DNA of 64,000 nucleotides from Nocardia asteroides. GTDB lineage: Bacteria; Actinomycetota; Actinomycetes; Mycobacteriales; Mycobacteriaceae. The notes under the pieces were generated by a model. The model worked only from the letters and a program-made list of their open reading frames with translations. It was not told where the DNA came from and ran no database searches. Numbering within the stretch: position 1 is the first letter of the stretch; the number at the start of each line of letters is the position of its first letter. Both the position numbers and the translations under genes were made by a program. Shown here one piece after another: positions 9,189-19,115 of the stretch. The stretch spans positions 4,154,001 to 4,218,000 of the forward strand of contig CP082844.1 of the NCBI GenBank assembly GCA_019930625.1. The letters run 5' to 3'.

Positions 9189-9488
9189 ATGACCGTGTAT
9201 GTGATCGCACAGCTGAAGTTCACCGATCGCGCCGCTTACGATCGCTACCAGGCGCGATTCCTGGACGTCTTCGTCCGCTACTCCGGCACGCTGCTGGCGG
9301 CCGACGAAGCCCCGCAGACCATCGAGGGCGTCACCGACCGCGAAAAGGTGGTGCTGATGTCCTTTCCCGACGAGCCGTCGTTCCGCGCCTGGGCCGAATC
9401 GCTGGAATATCAAGAGATCTCGAAGGATCGTCATGCCGGAGCGGACACGGTGAGCCTGTTGGTGCGAGGTCTCGGTCACGGTTCGTGA
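9189..9488 (+). CDS. DUF1330 family protein
   Basis: 99 aa, dimeric alpha-beta barrel type. The opening MTVYVIAQLKFTDRAAYDRYQARF and the closing block VVLMSFPDEPSFRAWAESLEYQEISKDR read as the DUF1330 signature. No catalytic assignment is established for most members. It starts 16 bases after the methyltransferase stop and could share its transcript. Confidence 0.85.
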   Translation: MTVYVIAQLKFTDRAAYDRYQARFLDVFVRYSGTLLAADEAPQTIEGVTDREKVVLMSFPDEPSFRAWAESLEYQEISKDRHAGADTVSLLVRGLGHGS

Positions 9489-9516
9489 ACCACCGGACCT
9501 CCGGCACGATGGAGGG

Positions 9517-9882
9517 ATGATCCATCACGTCCAATTGTGCTGTCCCGCAGGCGCCGAGGACCGGCAGCGTGGTTTCTATGCCGGGGTACTGGGGTGGCCC
9601 GAATTGCCGAAGCCGCCGCTGTTGGCCGCGCGCGGCGGCTGCTGGTTCCGTGTCCCGGGCCACGGCGGTCCGGACGGGGAACTGCACGTCGGCGTGGAAG
9701 CCGACTTCCGTCCCGCCGTCAAGGCGCACCCCGCGTTCGTCGTGAACATCGATGCTGTCGCCGAAGCGGTCGCAGCGGCCGGATATCCGGTCGCGTGGGC
9801 CGATCCGGCGGAGATCCAGGGCCGGCGGCGGTTCCACACCCACGACGCGGTGGGAAATCGGCTGGAGTTCCTCGCCGGTTGA
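9517..9882 (+). CDS. VOC/glyoxalase-like protein
   Basis: 121 aa, one vicinal-oxygen-chelate domain. The beta-alpha-beta repeats show as HHVQLCCPAGAEDRQRGFYAGVLGW at the start and FHTHDAVGNRLEFLAG at the end; the terminal Asp-Gly-Asn-Glu block (DAVGNRLEF) normally carries a metal ligand. His at 3 and Glu near 118 are plausible ligands. Substrate unknown; members range from glyoxalases to antibiotic-resistance and non-enzymatic binding proteins. The ATG follows the DUF1330 stop by 28 bases. Confidence 0.8.
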   Translation: MIHHVQLCCPAGAEDRQRGFYAGVLGWPELPKPPLLAARGGCWFRVPGHGGPDGELHVGVEADFRPAVKAHPAFVVNIDAVAEAVAAAGYPVAWADPAEIQGRRRFHTHDAVGNRLEFLAG

Positions 9883-9941
9883 GATCAGGCGGGCCTCCGG
9901 TTACCCGGGGCGTCGGACCGCCTGGCCGTGGCGATGTGCCG

Positions 9942-10616
9942 TCACTCCAGTTGCCAGGTGACGCGGATACCCGCCGAGATTTCGCTCTGGCCCAGTTCGA
10001 CCGGGATGGCGGCGGCGCGGTAGGCCTCCATGGGCGCGGACAGGGACTGCGCGCGCGGGACCGGAGGGGCGGCGGCGGTGTCCTCGGTGATCTCGACGAC
10101 CTTGCCCAGCGCCCGCTGCGCACGTTGCGCGTACTGGTCGGCCTTGGCCCGGGCGTTCTCCCAGGCGGCGTCGCGGGCCCGGGTGAGCAGGGACTCCTGG
10201 TCGGCGAAGGTGAGGACGAGACCGCCGAGGCGGACATCGTCACCGCCCGCCTCGACGCAGTTGGCGATGACGGTGCCCGGGCCGGGATCGGCTTCCTCGC
10301 CGATGTCACGCAACGCGACGGTCAGCGACGTGCTCGCGAGGTAACCCGTGATGCGGTTGCCCTGACCCTCGGTCCAGACCGTTTCGGTCTGCACCGACAG
10401 TCCGCTGGTGGCGATGTCCGCGCCGTCGACGCCGTCGGACCGCAGCGATCGCGCGACGGCGGCGACGCGCTCGCCCGCCTGCCCATAGGCGAGCGCGACC
10501 TTGCTCGCCCGCGATTCGACGGAGATCGTCACCCGCATCAGGTCCGGGGTGGCGCGGGCGGTGCCGTGCCCGTAGGTCGTGACGGCGCCTGCGCGCGAAT
10601 CGGTCTTCTTGCCCAC
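9942..10616 (-). CDS. SIMPL (DUF541) domain protein, apparently cytoplasmic
   Basis: 224 aa. The SIMPL/DUF541 fold is recognised from VTTYGHGTARATPDLMRVTISVE at the start, the central block SGLSVQTETVW and the C-terminal VELGQSEISAGIRVTWQLE. Most bacterial members are periplasmic or lipid-anchored; here there is no signal peptide (start MGKKTDSRAGAV), so a cytoplasmic role is likely. Function unknown. Convergent with the VOC gene and divergent from dxs. Confidence 0.85.
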   Translation of the reverse strand: MGKKTDSRAGAVTTYGHGTARATPDLMRVTISVESRASKVALAYGQAGERVAAVARSLRSDGVDGADIATSGLSVQTETVWTEGQGNRITGYLASTSLTVALRDIGEEADPGPGTVIANCVEAGGDDVRLGGLVLTFADQESLLTRARDAAWENARAKADQYAQRAQRALGKVVEITEDTAAAPPVPRAQSLSAPMEAYRAAAIPVELGQSEISAGIRVTWQLE

Positions 10617-10851
10617 GGAACTCTCCTCGTCGGTCGCCTGTCGAGCCGTACCGCACCATCGTGCCCGCTTCGATCGCCCGCGACATCGCTTGCTCGGGCC
10701 GGCCCACCCTGGCGCCGCATGCCGGGTACCGTATGTCGAGGCTCACATTTCGATGCCATGCGGGTCGGTGTGATCGTTCTCGTGCGGGAGCATCGGCCGC
10801 CGCTCCGTAGACTGATGGATCAGATGCGCTATCCGGAGGGAGCTAGTTCAG

Positions 10852-12750
10852 GTGGGAGTGCTTTCCCGGGTCGACACGCCCGATGATCTGCGCCGGCTGA
10901 CCGCGCCGCAAGTGCGCGAGCTGGCGGAGGAGATCCGCGAGTTCCTGGTGCGCAAAGTCGCCGCGACCGGTGGGCACCTCGGCCCCAACCTCGGTGTGGT
11001 CGAGCTCACCATCGCGCTGCACCGGATCTTCGACTCGCCGGCCGACCCGTTGATCTTCGACACCGGGCACCAAGCCTACGTGCACAAAATTCTCACCGGC
11101 CGCAAGGATCAGTTCGACTCGCTGCGCAAGCAGGGCGGCCTGTCCGGCTACCCGAGCCGCGCCGAGAGCCCCCACGACTGGGTGGAGTCCTCGCACGCCT
11201 CGGCAGCGCTGTCCTACGCGGACGGTCTGGCGAAGGCGTTCGCGTTGAGCGGGCAGGACCGGCACGTGGTCGCGATCGTCGGCGACGGGGCGCTCACCGG
11301 CGGCATGTGCTGGGAAGCGCTCAACAACATCGCCGCCGCCCCGGACCGGCCCGTCGTCGTGGTGGTCAACGACAACGGCCGCTCCTACGCGCCCACCATC
11401 GGTGGCCTGGCCGAGCGGCTGACCGCGCTGCGCACCCAGCCCGCCTACGAGCACGCGTTGGACACGGGCAAGCGCCTCTTGAAGAGCATTCCCCGGGTGG
11501 GCGAATCGGCGTACTCGATGGTGCACGCGGTGAAGGCGGGCATCAAGGACGCGGTCAGCCCGCAGGAACTGTTCAGCGATCTCGGCCTCAAGTACGTCGG
11601 GCCGGTGGACGGCCACGACGTCGTCGCCCTGGAGGCGGCGCTGCGCCGTGCCAAGGACTTCGGCGGCCCCGTCGTGGTGCACGCCGTCACGCAGAAAGGC
11701 CGCGGCTACGCGCCCGCCGAGAACCATGTCGCCGACCAGATGCACGCCTGCGACCCGATCGATCCGCTCACCGGCGTCCCGGTCGGCGGTCCGAAGGCGC
11801 GCGGCTGGACCTCGGTGTTCTCCGAGGAACTGATCGCGCACGCCGAGCGCCGCGCCGACATCGTCGCCATCACCGCGGCGATGCCCGGCCCGACCGGACT
11901 GGCGGCGTTCGGGGAGCGCTTCCCCGACCGGATGTTCGATGTCGGCATCGCCGAACAGCACGCCATGGCCTCGGCGGCGGGGCTCGCGCTCGGCGGCATG
12001 CATCCGGTGGTGGCGATCTATTCGACGTTCCTCAACCGCGCCTTCGACCAGTTGCTGATGGACGTGGCGTTGCTGAAGCAGCCGGTCACGGTGGTGCTCG
12101 ACCGTGCGGGCATCACCGGCTCCGATGGAGCGAGCCACAACGGCATGTGGGATCTGTCGGTGCTCGGGATCGTCCCCGGCATCCGGGTCGCCGCTCCGCG
12201 CGACGCCGCGACGCTGCGTGAGGAACTGGCCGAGGCGCTCGCCGTCAACGACGGGCCGACCGCGCTGCGTTTCCCGAAAGGCAGTGTCGCCGAGGACATC
12301 TCCGCGGTGGAGCGGCTGGACGGCATCGATGTGCTGCGGATGGCCGAGCCGGACGGCGGCTCGGTGCAGGCGGTGCACGGCGACGTCCTGCTCGTCGCGG
12401 TGGGCTCGTTCGCGGCAGCGGCCCTGGAAGCGGCGAACCTGCTGGATTCCGAAGGGATTTCGGTGACCGTCCTCGACCCGCGCTGGGTGCTGCCGGTCTC
12501 CGACACGTTGCTCAAACTCGCGGAGAACTACCGGCTCGTGGTCACCCTGGAGGATGGTGGGTTGCACGGCGGCATCGGTTCGACGGTGTCGGCCCGCCTG
12601 CGCAACTCCGGGCTGGACATCCCCACCCGTGATCTCGGTGTGCCGCAACAGTTCCTGGAGCACGCCTCGCGCGGTGAGGTGCACACCGAACTGGGCCTCA
12701 CCGGCCCGGACATCGCCCGGCGCATCAGCGGGTGGCTGGCAGCCCGCTGA
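10852..12750 (+). CDS. dxs: 1-deoxy-D-xylulose-5-phosphate synthase
   Basis: Condenses pyruvate and glyceraldehyde-3-phosphate in the first step of the MEP isoprenoid pathway, with thiamine diphosphate. 632 aa, full length. The ThDP motif reads [16 protein letters not shown] (about 145-160) through NDN; the catalytic His is in the [13 protein letters not shown] block; the central transketolase pyrimidine domain has [17 protein letters not shown]; a C-terminal transketolase domain closes the protein. GTG 10852 is supported by GGAGGG at 10835; GTG 10858 is also possible. Isoprenoids here feed decaprenyl carriers used by aftC-type enzymes. Confidence 0.97.
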   Translation: MGVLSRVDTPDDLRRLTAPQVRELAEEIREFLVRKVAATGGHLGPNLGVVELTIALHRIFDSPADPLIFDTGHQAYVHKILTGRKDQFDSLRKQGGLSGYPSRAESPHDWVESSHASAALSYADGLAKAFALSGQDRHVVAIVGDGALTGGMCWEALNNIAAAPDRPVVVVVNDNGRSYAPTIGGLAERLTALRTQPAYEHALDTGKRLLKSIPRVGESAYSMVHAVKAGIKDAVSPQELFSDLGLKYVGPVDGHDVVALEAALRRAKDFGGPVVVHAVTQKGRGYAPAENHVADQMHACDPIDPLTGVPVGGPKARGWTSVFSEELIAHAERRADIVAITAAMPGPTGLAAFGERFPDRMFDVGIAEQHAMASAAGLALGGMHPVVAIYSTFLNRAFDQLLMDVALLKQPVTVVLDRAGITGSDGASHNGMWDLSVLGIVPGIRVAAPRDAATLREELAEALAVNDGPTALRFPKGSVAEDISAVERLDGIDVLRMAEPDGGSVQAVHGDVLLVAVGSFAAAALEAANLLDSEGISVTVLDPRWVLPVSDTLLKLAENYRLVVTLEDGGLHGGIGSTVSARLRNSGLDIPTRDLGVPQQFLEHASRGEVHTELGLTGPDIARRISGWLAAR

Positions 12751-12784
12751 CGCGGGCGCTCGAACCGCACCACCCGGGGGAATG

Positions 12785-14023
12785 TTAGACCGACGGTAGC
12801 AACGCGGCGGTCAACCGCGGCACCGCGAGTTCCCGCTGCCAGGGCCGGGCGCCGCCGGACTTCAGGAATCCGTCGACGGCGGAGGGTTCGGCCACGTCGT
12901 AGTCGGGCAGCCCGTCCCAGCACAGGCGGCGGACCAGGTCCGGCGCGAGCAGGTTCTCCACCGGAATCCCGTGCTCGGCCGACAGCTCGCCCATGGCGGC
13001 ACGCGCCCGGGCCAGGCGGGCCGCCGCGGCCGGGTCGCGGCGCTCCCAGCGATTGACCGGCGGCGGGCCGTCGAAGGGCTGGGTGAGCGGCGGCAGCTCG
13101 CTGTCGGGCAACGTGCGGCCACGCTCGATCGCGGCGAGCCATTCGCGGGAATACCGGCGCTGTCGCGGACCCCCGAACACGGGCAGGGTGCGCAACTGCG
13201 CGATGGATCTGGGCTCCGCGGCCGCCGCGGCGATGATCGCGGCATCGGGGAGGATACGGGCGGGCGCCACGTCACGGGCGCGGGCCAGCGTGTCCCGGGC
13301 GGTCCACAGCTCCCGCACCACCGCCAGCTGCCGGGTGCGGCGCAGCGTGTGGATGCCCGAGGTGCGCCGCCAGCGTTCGGCCTTCGGCGCGGGCGGATCC
13401 AAGGTGCGAACGTGCTCGAATTCTTGTGCCGCCCAATCCGTTTTGCCTTGCTCGTCGAGAGCGGCGGCCACGGCGTCGCGCAGTTCCAGCAGCAATTCGA
13501 CGTCGAGGGCGGCGTAATTCAGCCACTCGGCGGGCAGGGGACGGGTGGACCAGTCGGCCGCCCCGTGGCCCTTGCGCAGTGCGCGACCCAGCAGACGCTC
13601 CACCATCGCCGCCAGCCCGACCCGCTCGAAACCCGCCAGCCGTCCGCCCAACTCCGTGTCGAAGAGCCGGGCCGGGCGTAAGCCGAGCTCGGCCAGACCC
13701 GGCAGGTCCTGATCCGCGGAGTGCAGGACCCACTCCAGTCCGTTGATCGCCTCGGCCAGCGGACCCAGAGCGTCGGTGACCGGAATCGGATCGATGAGGA
13801 ACGTGCCCGCGCCCGCCCGGCGCAACTGGATCAGATACGCGCGTGCCGAATAGCGGAACCCGGAGGCGCGCTCGGCGTCCACGGCCAGCGGGCCGGTGCC
13901 CGCGACCAGCAGGGCGGCGGCCGCGCTGATCTCGGCGGCGGTGTCCAGTACCGGTGGCACGCCCTCCGTCGGCGCGAGCAGGGGCGTCGCGACCGAGGGT
14001 TCGTTTTCATCTGGTACGGACAT
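12785..14023 (-). CDS. rnd: Ribonuclease D family 3'-5' exonuclease
   Basis: 412 aa. DEDD-type exonuclease: Exo I is VDAERASGF (about 49-57), Exo II is VLHSADQDLPGL with Asp, and Exo III is NYAALDVELLLEL with Tyr and Asp. One or two HRDC domains follow (about 215-370). It is expected to trim structured RNA 3' ends. Convergent with dxs, the same arrangement as Rv2681 beside dxs in M. tuberculosis (from memory). The DUF3000 gene lies upstream on the same strand, 136 bases away. Confidence 0.92.
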   Translation of the reverse strand: MSVPDENEPSVATPLLAPTEGVPPVLDTAAEISAAAALLVAGTGPLAVDAERASGFRYSARAYLIQLRRAGAGTFLIDPIPVTDALGPLAEAINGLEWVLHSADQDLPGLAELGLRPARLFDTELGGRLAGFERVGLAAMVERLLGRALRKGHGAADWSTRPLPAEWLNYAALDVELLLELRDAVAAALDEQGKTDWAAQEFEHVRTLDPPAPKAERWRRTSGIHTLRRTRQLAVVRELWTARDTLARARDVAPARILPDAAIIAAAAAEPRSIAQLRTLPVFGGPRQRRYSREWLAAIERGRTLPDSELPPLTQPFDGPPPVNRWERRDPAAAARLARARAAMGELSAEHGIPVENLLAPDLVRRLCWDGLPDYDVAEPSAVDGFLKSGGARPWQRELAVPRLTAALLPSV

Positions 14024-14159
14024 GGTGATGAACTTTACGTGCCGACTCGACGGCGCCGCCGTCCTATCGGCGCATATGTGTCGACGGATCGGGCCGGACG
14101 GGCCCGGTGGAGCGGGTGTCGATGGTTCCGTCGCAGGTCACGCTCTGCCACGGGTCTGC

Positions 14160-14798
14160 TCAGGGGTGATCGCCGGACAGCCCGGGTGGTACGCGCAGCT
14201 GGGTGACCCCCGCCGGGGGGAGCCCGGCCGCGTAGGCCAGCACCTCGCAGAACGCCTCCAGATGTGGGCGCAGGTCGGTGGTGACGGGCGTCCACGAGGC
14301 GCGTAGTTCCAGCTGATGAGCGCGCGGTGGACCGGCGATGTCCCCGTAACGCACCGAACTGGTCGAGGTCACCGTGCCGCCGAGCGCGGTGAACGGCTCG
14401 GTCCGCGACTCCAGTGCGTCCACCAGCCAGCTCCACGCCACCTCGGGTAGCAGGGGGTCGGTGGCGAGCGCGGCATCGATGTCGGCCTGGATGTAGGCGA
14501 CCAGACGCAGGGTGCCGTGCCAGGTGTCGTCGCCGTCCGGATCGTGCAGCAGGATCAACCTGCCGAAGGCGTCGCCTTCGGAATCGACCGGAACCACGGC
14601 GGCTTCCGGATGTTTGACCTCCGCGCCGATGGCGTAGGAGTACGGTGCGAGTCGTTGCGGCGGCCGGATGGGCGCGAGCTCGATCCGAGGGTGCACGGTT
14701 GCGGTGCCCATCGCCTCGACCGCGGCGCGAAACTGAGCTGGCTCGCCATCGGGTCCTTCGGTCGGTGCGGCGCCGTCGCGGAAGTCGAGCGGTGTCAC
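14160..14798 (-). CDS. DUF3000 family protein
   Basis: 212 aa, soluble, function unknown. It matches the actinobacterial DUF3000 family by context (between rnd and hemE) and by the block HPRIELAPIRPPQRLAPYSYAIGAEV followed by RLVLLHDPDGDDTWHGTLRLVAYIQAD-like text (about 50-115). No catalytic motif, membrane segment or signal peptide. It may share a transcript with rnd. Confidence 0.85.
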   Translation of the reverse strand: MTPLDFRDGAAPTEGPDGEPAQFRAAVEAMGTATVHPRIELAPIRPPQRLAPYSYAIGAEVKHPEAAVVPVDSEGDAFGRLILLHDPDGDDTWHGTLRLVAYIQADIDAALATDPLLPEVAWSWLVDALESRTEPFTALGGTVTSTSSVRYGDIAGPPRAHQLELRASWTPVTTDLRPHLEAFCEVLAYAAGLPPAGVTQLRVPPGLSGDHP

Positions 14799-14930
14799 GA
14801 ATGCTGACGGTAGACCTTGTGCACCCGGCGCAGTCGGAGGCGCGCCGCTGTAGGCGATGCGGCGTCGGCGCGGTCATCTCTGTCGCCTCCGCGTCCGCCC
14901 CTCCCGCCGGGCCCGCATACGATAGCCGTG

Positions 14931-15986
14931 ATGAGCACTCATACCCGCCGCCGGTTGACCGATGCCCCGTTCCTGGCCGCCGCTACCGGCGCGACGCCCA
15001 GCAGGCGTCCGGTGTGGTTCATGCGCCAGGCAGGACGCTCGCTGCCCGAGTACCGCGAGGTGCGGGCGGGCATCGGGATGCTCGAGTCCTGCTTCGATCC
15101 GGAGCTGGTGTGCGAGATCACCTTGCAGCCGATCCGCAGGCACAGGGTCGACGCGGCGATCTTGTTCTCCGACATCGTTGTTCCGCTCAAGGCGGCGGGC
15201 ATCGATCTGGACATCGTGCCCGGCGTCGGCCCGGTGGTCGCCGCGCCGGTGCGGACGGTGGACGACGTGCGCGCGCTGCCCCGGTTGCGCCCCGAAGAGG
15301 TCGGTGCGGTCACCGACGGCGTGCGCCTGCTGGTGGACGCGCTGGGGGAGACGCCGCTGATCGGGTTCGCCGGCGCGCCGTTCACCCTCGCCTCCTACCT
15401 CGTCGAGGGCGGTCCGAGCAAGAACCACGAGCGCACCAAGGCGATGATGTACGCCGACCCGCAGACCTGGCACGCGCTGCTCGGCGTGCTCACCGATATC
15501 ACCATCGCGTTCCTGCAAGCGCAGCTGGCGGCGGGCGTCGACGCGGTGCAGCTGTTCGACTCCTGGGCGGGCGCGCTCTCGCTGGCCGACTACCGCAGTT
15601 TCGTGCTGCCGCATTCGGAGCGGGTGTTCGCCGAGATCGCCGACGCGGGCGTGCCGCGCATCCACTTCGGCGTGGGGACCGGCGAGCTGCTCGGCGCCAT
15701 GAGCGAGGCGGGCGCCGATGTGGTCGGTGTCGATTGGCGGGTGCCGCTGACCGATGCCGTCCGCCGCGTCGGAGCCGGAAAAGCGTTGCAGGGCAATCTC
15801 GATCCCGCCGTGCTGTTCGCCGGACCCGCCGCGATCGAACAGCAGGTCCGGCGGATCGCGCGCGAAGCGGACGAGGCGATCACGCTCGGCGCCACCGGGC
15901 ACATCTTCAACCTGGGCCACGGGGTGCTCCCGGATACCGATCCCGGCGTGCTGACGGCATTGGTGGAATTGGTTCACGAACTATAG
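14931..15986 (+). CDS. hemE: Uroporphyrinogen III decarboxylase
   Basis: Converts uroporphyrinogen III to coproporphyrinogen III by four decarboxylations without a cofactor. 351 aa, standard length. Signature 1 [16 protein letters not shown] (about 27-42) and signature 2 [17 protein letters not shown] (about 144-160) are intact, with the catalytic Asp in ILFSDIVVP. Start ATG 14931; the in-frame upstream stretch has no family resemblance. It opens the haem run hemE, hemG, hemQ, the coproporphyrin-dependent set of Gram-positive bacteria. Confidence 0.96.
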   Translation: MSTHTRRRLTDAPFLAAATGATPSRRPVWFMRQAGRSLPEYREVRAGIGMLESCFDPELVCEITLQPIRRHRVDAAILFSDIVVPLKAAGIDLDIVPGVGPVVAAPVRTVDDVRALPRLRPEEVGAVTDGVRLLVDALGETPLIGFAGAPFTLASYLVEGGPSKNHERTKAMMYADPQTWHALLGVLTDITIAFLQAQLAAGVDAVQLFDSWAGALSLADYRSFVLPHSERVFAEIADAGVPRIHFGVGTGELLGAMSEAGADVVGVDWRVPLTDAVRRVGAGKALQGNLDPAVLFAGPAAIEQQVRRIAREADEAITLGATGHIFNLGHGVLPDTDPGVLTALVELVHEL

Positions 15987-16237
15987 GGCGGTCAGCATGG
16001 CGATTTCCGAGAACGCGGACGAACCGTCATCGGCGTGCCGTCCGAGCGAGGTCAGCTGACCTGTGCCACGCGCCGGCCCGGAGTACCGGGCGTCCATGGC
16101 GCGCTCGATCGAGCCGGGTCCCGTTTCGGAATGGTCGACCCGCCGCCGATATGCAACCGCCGGTGACGAGTGTGTCCCGGGTCATCGGGCGCCGACCGTT
16201 CGGTGGTCGCGGTCGCGGCACGCGATACGGTCGAGGC

Positions 16238-17599
16238 ATGCGTATCGCTGTGGTCGGCGGTGGGATCAGCGGGCTCGTGGCCGCTTATCGGTTGCGGACG
16301 TCGCTGGGGCCGGACGCCGACGTGCTCGTGCTCGATCGGGCCGATCGGGTCGGCGGCATTCTCTACACCGGTGAATTAGCCGGGGAGCCAGTGGATCTCG
16401 GGGCCGAAGCGTTCGTCGGCCGACGGCCGGAGGTGCCCGCGCTCCTGCGTGAACTCGGTCTCGAGTCGCAGCTGGTGACCCCCGCCGGTCTCCGGCCGCT
16501 GGTGTGGTCGTCGGGGACGGCGCATCCGCTGCCCGAAGGGACGCTGATGGGTGTCCCGGCGAATGCCGAGTCGATGCGGGGGCTGGTCGACGACGCCACG
16601 CTGGCACGGATCGCCGCCGAGCCCGACCGGCCCCTGGCTTGGGAGCCGGGCTCCGATGTCGACGTCTACCGCCTGGTCGCCGACCGGTTCGGCGCGCAGG
16701 TGGCCGAGCGCAGCGTGGATCCGTTGCTCGGTGGTGTGTACGCGGGCAGCTCCCGTTCCATCGGCGTCCGCGCCGCACTGCCGACGCTGGCCGCGGCCCT
16801 GGACGACGGTGCGCCCAGCCTCACCGCCGCCGTCGGCGCCGCGCTGCCGCCGCCCTCGAACGCGCCGGTCTTCGGCGGCATTCGCGACGGTTACCGGGTG
16901 CTGCTCGAGGCGCTCGCCGAACGGTCCGGAGCGCGATTCGTCACCGCGACCCCGGGGACACGCCTGGCCAAGGGCTTGCGTGGCTGGGTGGTGGACCCGA
17001 TCGGCGCCGTGGACGCGGTGGTCCTCGCCACCCCGGCGCCGGTGACCGCACGGCTGTTGAAGGCCGTCGCCCCCGGCGCCGCTGCCGAACTTGCGGGTGT
17101 CGAGTTGTCCTCGTCGGTCGTGGTGGCGCTCGCGCTGCCCCGCGAGACATCTCTCCCGCAGAACTCCGGAATTCTGGTGGCCACCGGAGAACCGCTGCGC
17201 GCCAAGGCTTTCACCTTGTCCAGCCGTAAGTGGACACATCTCGCCGAGCGGGAAACGGCTGTCGTCCGGGTGTCTTTCGGCAAATTCGGTGACGACTCCC
17301 CGCTGTCGTGGCCGGATACCGAACTGGTCACCGCCGCCACCGGGGATCTGGCTACCGTCACCGGAGTCGCCATCGAACCGGTCGCGGCGGTGGTGCGGCG
17401 CTGGCCGGGCGGCCTCGCCCAGTACGCGCCCGGCCACACCGCCCGCATCGCGGCCGTCGAAGCCGAGGTCGCGACGCTCGACGGACTCGCCGTGGCCGGT
17501 GCGTACCTGCACGGCGTCGGCGTACCCGCGTGCGTCGCCTCCGGTACCGCCGCCGCGAACCGTATCGCGGCGCGAGTCGGCGCGGACACAGCGCACTGA
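16238..17599 (+). CDS. hemG: Coproporphyrinogen/protoporphyrinogen oxidase (HemY/CgoX type)
   Basis: 453 aa FAD enzyme. The N-terminal dinucleotide motif [13 protein letters not shown] (about 7-19) is followed by the acidic end [10 protein letters not shown]; the C-terminal FAD motif is [18 protein letters not shown]. In actinobacteria this family oxidises coproporphyrinogen III to coproporphyrin III, which fits hemQ downstream. A ferrochelatase gene is not in the window. Start ATG 16238; the long in-frame extension upstream overlaps hemE in another frame and is not protein-like. Confidence 0.93.
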   Translation: MRIAVVGGGISGLVAAYRLRTSLGPDADVLVLDRADRVGGILYTGELAGEPVDLGAEAFVGRRPEVPALLRELGLESQLVTPAGLRPLVWSSGTAHPLPEGTLMGVPANAESMRGLVDDATLARIAAEPDRPLAWEPGSDVDVYRLVADRFGAQVAERSVDPLLGGVYAGSSRSIGVRAALPTLAAALDDGAPSLTAAVGAALPPPSNAPVFGGIRDGYRVLLEALAERSGARFVTATPGTRLAKGLRGWVVDPIGAVDAVVLATPAPVTARLLKAVAPGAAAELAGVELSSSVVVALALPRETSLPQNSGILVATGEPLRAKAFTLSSRKWTHLAERETAVVRVSFGKFGDDSPLSWPDTELVTAATGDLATVTGVAIEPVAAVVRRWPGGLAQYAPGHTARIAAVEAEVATLDGLAVAGAYLHGVGVPACVASGTAAANRIAARVGADTAH

Positions 17600-17702
17600 G
17601 CTACCCGAGCCGAGCACCGCGACCCATCCCGCCGAGCGTGCGTCGCGCACAGGTGGCTGCCCAGCGGATCGCGTGCTGCCGGACGAGTGGCACGATAGGG
17701 CT

Positions 17703-18398
17703 ATGGCGCGACTCGACTATGAGGCTCTCAACTCCACCATCCGCTACCTGATGTTCTCGGTGTTCCAGGTGCAACCCGGAGTGCTGGGCGAGGACCGGGA
17801 CGCCGCGACCAAGGAGGCCAAGGCGTTCTTCGACGGCCTCGCCGACCGTGACGTCGTGGTCCGCGGCATCTACGACGTGGCGGGAATGCGCGCTGACGCC
17901 GATTTCATGATCTGGACGCACGCCGAACGCGTGGAGGACCTGCAAGCCGCTTACGCCGACTTCCGCCGCACCACCGAGCTGGGCCGGGCCTGCGCGCCGG
18001 TCTGGAGCAATGTGGCGCTGCACCGTCCCGCCGAGTTCAACAAGAGCCACATCCCGGCGTTCCTGGCCGGGGAGGAGCCGGGCGCTTACATCTGCGTGTA
18101 CCCGTTCGTCCGGTCCTACGAGTGGTATCTGCTGCCTGATGAGGAGCGCCGCCGGATGCTGGCCGAACACGGGAAGGCCGCCCGTGGCTACCCCGACGTG
18201 CGGGCAAACACGGTCAGCTCGTTCGCCCTCGGCGACTACGAGTGGATTCTGGCCTTCGAAGCGCCCGAGTTGCACCGCATCGTCGACCTGATGCGTGATC
18301 TGCGGGCTACCGACGCCCGGCGGCACGTGCGCGAAGAAATTCCGTTCTTCACCGGTCCCCGCCTGGAGATCGAGAAGCTGATCGCCGCTCTGCCCTGA
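17703..18398 (+). CDS. hemQ: Coproheme decarboxylase
   Basis: Turns coproheme III into protohaem in the last step of the coproporphyrin route, using peroxide. 231 aa chlorite-dismutase fold. The catalytic Tyr lies in [12 protein letters not shown] and the proximal haem His is expected in [13 protein letters not shown]; both blocks are intact. It lacks the distal Arg/Trp set typical of true chlorite dismutases as far as can be seen. ATG 17703 is 103 bases after hemG. Confidence 0.95.
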   Translation: MARLDYEALNSTIRYLMFSVFQVQPGVLGEDRDAATKEAKAFFDGLADRDVVVRGIYDVAGMRADADFMIWTHAERVEDLQAAYADFRRTTELGRACAPVWSNVALHRPAEFNKSHIPAFLAGEEPGAYICVYPFVRSYEWYLLPDEERRRMLAEHGKAARGYPDVRANTVSSFALGDYEWILAFEAPELHRIVDLMRDLRATDARRHVREEIPFFTGPRLEIEKLIAALP

Positions 18399-18428
18399 GG
18401 TCCTGGCGAACTCGCTGCCGTGTGCAAT

Positions 18429-18448
18429 CGCCGGTCGGTAGACCGGCG
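18429..18448 (+). terminator. Hairpin downstream of hemQ
   Basis: CGCCGGTC, loop GGTA, GACCGGCG: a perfect 8-bp stem 30 bases past the hemQ stop. No T-tract, so it resembles the stem-only terminators common in actinobacteria. It lies between the convergent hemQ and msrB genes. The remaining bases to 18671 show nothing else recognisable. Confidence 0.5.
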
Positions 18449-18671
18449 GTAGCGGCCGACGACGCGGGCGTTTGTTCCGGCGCGCTGCAGCGGTCCGCTC
18501 CAGCTCGGACGCCCGGCTCGCCTGCCGGGAGTCACCTGGTCGGCAGCCGATGCGGCGAGAGGGCGTATCGGCGTTTCAGGTGGTCCAGTCACACCCGTGC
18601 CGCTTGCCCAGAGTTTTCGGGGCATGCGCCGAGCCCCGCGTGCTCTTACGCTGCCGGTGAGCGTCGGGTCG

Positions 18672-19115
18672 TTACTCCGCTGCGCTGTCCGAGGGGTGCA
18701 GTCGCAGGGCGATGGAGTTGATGCAGTAGCGCTTGTCGGTGGGCGTGCTGTACCCCTCGCCCTCGAACACGTGTCCGAGGTGGCTGTGGCAGTTAGCGCA
18801 CAGCACTTCGACACGGTGCATGCCGAGCGAGTCGTCCGACCGGAGAATCACCGCCTCGGACTCCGCCGGATCGAAGAAGGAGGGCCAGCCGCAGTGCGAG
18901 TCGAACTTCTCGGTGCTGCGGAACAGTTCGGCGCCGCAGGCGCGGCACGCGTAGACGCCTTCGGTCTTGGTGTCGGTGTACGCACCGGTGAACGGCCGCT
19001 CGGTGGCGGCCTCGCGCAGCACCGCGTATTCCTCGGGGTCCAGCTTCGACCGCCATTCCTGCGGCGAGAGCTGGATCCGCGGCGCGGGCAGAGACGTGTC
19101 GGCTTCGGAACTCAT
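18672..19115 (-). CDS. msrB: Peptide-methionine (R)-S-oxide reductase
   Basis: 147 aa. Reduces methionine-R-sulfoxide in proteins. Two CxxC zinc pairs are seen (CRAC near 56-59, CANC near 105-108), with the catalytic Cys in the C-terminal RYCINSIALRL and the GWPSFFDP substrate pocket. Its ATG overlaps the aftC stop (ATGA), so it is probably translated with the arabinofuranosyltransferase upstream. Confidence 0.97.
   Translation of the reverse strand: MSSEADTSLPAPRIQLSPQEWRSKLDPEEYAVLREAATERPFTGAYTDTKTEGVYACRACGAELFRSTEKFDSHCGWPSFFDPAESEAVILRSDDSLGMHRVEVLCANCHSHLGHVFEGEGYSTPTDKRYCINSIALRLHPSDSAAE

Noticed and set aside
10843..12684. 613-codon minus-strand open frame
   Set aside because: Antisense of dxs, whose thiamine-diphosphate and transketolase motifs are unmistakable.
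14645..16237. In-frame 5' extension of hemG
   Set aside because: Runs through hemE in the wrong frame; the Rossmann motif starts at 16238.
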